The notes below the pieces were generated by a model. It was given only the letters and a program-made list of their open reading frames with translations. It was not told the origin of the DNA and made no database searches. A stretch of DNA of 64,000 bases from Anaerocolumna sp. AGMB13020. GTDB lineage: Bacteria > Bacillota > Clostridia > Lachnospirales > Lachnospiraceae. The DNA is taken from the NCBI RefSeq assembly GCF_033100115.1, contig NZ_CP136910.1:5596001-5660000 (forward strand), written 5' to 3'. Shown one piece after another: positions 61,798 to 64,000 of this stretch. The number at the start of each line of letters is the position of its first letter. Position 1 is the first letter of the stretch. The translations under genes were made by a program, and so were the position numbers.

Positions 61798-62250
61798 ATG
61801 GAAATGCTGCAAACGGATATCATTAACGATTTTATTAAGATGACAGAACGTATTGCCAATGGCAAAATAAACACCTTGGAGCTTGGGCCGGAGGACATGA
61901 CCTTCTACCGTGGTGAAATTCATATGATTAAGATGGTTGGAGATCAACCGGGAATCTTTATTTCAGAAATGGCACGTAATTTTAACATTACCCGAGCAGT
62001 GGTCGCAAAAACGGTACGTAAGTTAGAGGAGCGAGGATTCCTGAACAAGATAGAGGATGCAGAAGATAAAAAGAGAATATGCTTATTCTTAACAGAGAAA
62101 GGCGAGAGAGCTTACTTGCTGCATAAAGCTTATCATGAAAAATATGACAGCCCATTATTTAATTATCTGGGAGAGTTGAAGGAACATGACCTTAAAGTGA
62201 TACAGGAATTTCTAAAACATGCGAACAGCCTGGTAGAAAATCATTTTTAA
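61798..62250 (+). CDS. MarR family transcriptional regulator
   Basis: 150 residues with the MarR winged helix: FISEMARNFNITRAVVAKTV, the wing EDAEDKKRICLFLTEKGE, and long N- and C-terminal dimer helices. Its ATG directly follows the methyltransferase TAA. It most likely represses this operon by binding the two palindromes at 60707-60753, with a phenolic or drug-like ligand, perhaps the methyltransferase substrate, releasing it. The ligand is inference. Confidence 0.92.
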   Translation: MEMLQTDIINDFIKMTERIANGKINTLELGPEDMTFYRGEIHMIKMVGDQPGIFISEMARNFNITRAVVAKTVRKLEERGFLNKIEDAEDKKRICLFLTEKGERAYLLHKAYHEKYDSPLFNYLGELKEHDLKVIQEFLKHANSLVENHF

Positions 62251-62407
62251 AGTTTTTTTCATATTAAAAGCAAGTTTATGAACGAGATTTTAAGGGAATT
62301 GATATTGCGTTCCTGCTATGCAATTGCAGATTTCTTAAAGTTTGGAGATTGAACTTAACAAAGCTTTCTGTAAGCACTAAGAGGTTATGAACGAGAGGAG
62401 GTAACTA

Positions 62408-63484
62408 TTGAAGGAAGACATTTTAAAGGATAAAATCATTGTAGTTGGCGGATATGGACATGTGGGTCAGATACTAAGCAAAGAGTTGGGAGAACGGTAT
62501 CCCGGGAAAGTATATGCAGCAGGTAGAAGTTATGAAAAAGCAGAGAAATTTGCAGAAAGCACAAACAATAAAGTGATTCCGATGCAGCTTGATACAGAGT
62601 CAGCAGCCGATGCCAGCCAGCTGAAAGAGGCAAAGGTAATCGTAATGTGTTTGGACCAAAAGAACACGGATTTCGTACGGCTGTGTCTTACTAGGGGAAT
62701 TCATTATGTGGATATTACTGCGAATATGGACTTTCATAAAAAGATAGAGGAACTAAAAGATGCAGTCGTTATAAATAAAGCAACTGCCGTACTTAGTGTA
62801 GGACTGATCCCTGGAATCAGTAATCTCTTAGCAGCAAGAGCCTGCGAGGAAATGGAGGAAACGGATTCGGTGGATATTGCGGTAATGCTGGGTTTGGGAG
62901 ACAAACATGGAAGGGCTGCCATTGAGTGGACAATAAATAATATGTATAATAACTTCTCAGTCATAGAAAATGGAAAACAAACGGAAGTTATAAGCTTTAC
63001 GGAAGGTAAAGATTTTGATTTTGGCGAAGAACTTGGAAGAAAGAAAGCTTATCGATTTAATTTCTCCGATCAGCACAGTCTTATCAATACCTTGAAAGTT
63101 CCTTTTATTAAGACCAGATTATGTTTTGATTCTGCCTTGAGTACAAAGTTATTTTTTATCATCAAAAAAGCAGGTATATTCAAGTTCCTAAAATATAAAA
63201 AAATATATAAGGGCACAGCTGATCTTATATCGGGCTTTAAAATGGGCAGCGATAAATTTGCACTGAAAATTGAAGCAATTGGTAGAAAAGCAGGCGTTAA
63301 AGTAAAAACAGAAGTGTTTTTCAGTGGAAGGGTCGAAGCAGATATGACCGCAAAAGCCGCGGCAGCCGTGACAAAAGAATTGTATAATACGAATCGACCA
63401 CATGGGGTATTTCATATTAATGAGCTTTTTACTATTGATATCTTACCAAAGCAGGTTAAGGAGAAAATAATACTTAAGTCCTGA
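62408..63484 (+). CDS. saccharopine dehydrogenase-like NAD(P)-binding protein
   Basis: 358 residues starting at a TTG (62408) with GAGGAGG 6 bases ahead. The Rossmann motif VVGGYGHVGQILSKEL (residues 12-27) and SVGLIPGISNLLAARACEEM place it in the saccharopine dehydrogenase NADP-binding family. The C-terminal half differs from true lysine-pathway enzymes. Such proteins reduce or move small molecules whose identity is rarely known. It follows the methyltransferase-marR pair at 158 bases and could share its regulation, but it has room for its own promoter. Confidence 0.83.
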   Translation: MKEDILKDKIIVVGGYGHVGQILSKELGERYPGKVYAAGRSYEKAEKFAESTNNKVIPMQLDTESAADASQLKEAKVIVMCLDQKNTDFVRLCLTRGIHYVDITANMDFHKKIEELKDAVVINKATAVLSVGLIPGISNLLAARACEEMEETDSVDIAVMLGLGDKHGRAAIEWTINNMYNNFSVIENGKQTEVISFTEGKDFDFGEELGRKKAYRFNFSDQHSLINTLKVPFIKTRLCFDSALSTKLFFIIKKAGIFKFLKYKKIYKGTADLISGFKMGSDKFALKIEAIGRKAGVKVKTEVFFSGRVEADMTAKAAAAVTKELYNTNRPHGVFHINELFTIDILPKQVKEKIILKS

Positions 63485-63772
63485 GCCTGTTTAGGATAGA
63501 AGAAAATTTGCTACTGTACTCGTAAAGAGCGGATATAGTGAATAATGACCATAGGATTCCATCCTCTTATTAATTATACTATTTTTATTCGCTGCACCAC
63601 TTCCTATTCCTTTATCTGCTGCAGCGCACAAATCAGTAACTGTAACGAAATATAGTATACTGAAACAGTACTTGTTAACAGAGTTTCTTTGACTAAATCT
63701 GGAAAATGCTTTATAATAAGTGGGACAGGTTAGTCGTTTGCACAGGAAAGAGAATATGAGAAGGAGCGTTTA

Positions 63773-63994
63773 ATGGAAGCTGATAAGATGGAGTTTAATG
63801 AAATACTTAGGAAATTTGCAGAATCAGGTTGGGATGTCATTGATGAACCCTCCAGAGCATGGCTTGAAGGCAAAGGTGACAAAGAAGAACTAGTTGCTGC
63901 CATAATGCAGGCTGACAGTGAATGCGGCAGCTGTGGCTGTGAGTTCGACCCTCTATACAAGAGAGCTTTGGTACTGGCACAGGAAATCGACTGA
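63773..63994 (+). CDS. small cysteine-containing protein, unknown
   Basis: 73 residues, hydrophilic, from an ATG 11 bases after AGAAGGAG. It opens MEADKMEFNEILRKFAESGW, has the motif CGSCGCEFD near residue 50, and ends ALVLAQEID. The three cysteines could bind a metal. I cannot name a family. It is complete within the window (TGA at 63992). The gap before it (63485-63772) shows no gene or clear signal. Confidence 0.7.
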   Translation: MEADKMEFNEILRKFAESGWDVIDEPSRAWLEGKGDKEELVAAIMQADSECGSCGCEFDPLYKRALVLAQEID

Positions 63995-64000
63995 TATAAT

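Overview
The window looks like chromosome of a low-GC, spore-forming anaerobic Firmicute, most likely a Lachnospiraceae (Anaerocolumna/Lachnoclostridium type). The reasons are strong AGGAGG ribosome binding sites, TTGACA-N17-TATAAT promoters, a T-box, a cyclic-di-GMP-I riboswitch, an RrF2-iscS-iscU-mnmA cluster, RqcH, a SpoVB-type flippase and EFR1/GMC-type genes. I see no rRNA, tRNA, CRISPR array, transposase or phage gene. Genus is inference; no database search was possible.

Layout. 1-2.2 kb: a broken small gene and two short-chain dehydrogenases. 2.46-14.7 kb: one long same-strand cluster, preceded by a good promoter and closed by a 17-bp-stem terminator. It encodes an SPFH protein with zinc ribbons, a four-TM protein, a zinc-ribbon helical-repeat protein, three paralogous coiled-coil proteins each with a C-terminal membrane hairpin, two small proteins and a Ycf46-like AAA+ ATPase. 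This is the best candidate for an undescribed system: a membrane-associated scaffold or remodelling machine that partly recalls the Bacillus YdjG-YdjH-YdjI membrane-stress complex but has no PspA and adds an AAA+ motor. 14.76-17.8 kb: a diguanylate cyclase and a T-box-controlled short alanyl-tRNA synthetase. 17.9-23.7 kb (minus strand): a two-component system followed by an ABC exporter, with response-regulator-like direct repeats between them. 23.8-27.5 kb: a kinase-like gene, a GyrI-like gene, and a diguanylate cyclase behind a cyclic-di-GMP-I riboswitch that I read as an OFF switch. 27.6-35.4 kb: flippase, iron-sulfur/tRNA thiolation operon with its own operator, PHP phosphatase and RqcH. 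35.5-39.9 kb: sigma/anti-sigma pair, two WYL regulators flanking a VOC protein, and a DUF3795-peptidase S51 fusion. 39.9-46.3 kb: SbcD-SbcC, a membrane phosphoesterase and a GNAT. 46.4-48.8 kb: a GMC oxidoreductase with its small subunit.

49-64 kb is a mosaic of small metabolic, stress and regulatory genes (ACT, DUF1697, CPBP protease, truncated GNAT, AraC-VOC fusion, isochorismatase, HAD phosphatase, Gfo/Idh/MocA oxidoreductase, APH-type kinase, EFR1 flavodoxin-ferredoxin, TetR, XRE-DUF2975). It ends with a methyltransferase-MarR operon under twin palindromic operators and a saccharopine-dehydrogenase-like gene.

Starts were moved inward from the longest possible frame wherever a ribosome binding site, a terminator or a family-typical N-terminus made that choice clear; each such choice is stated.
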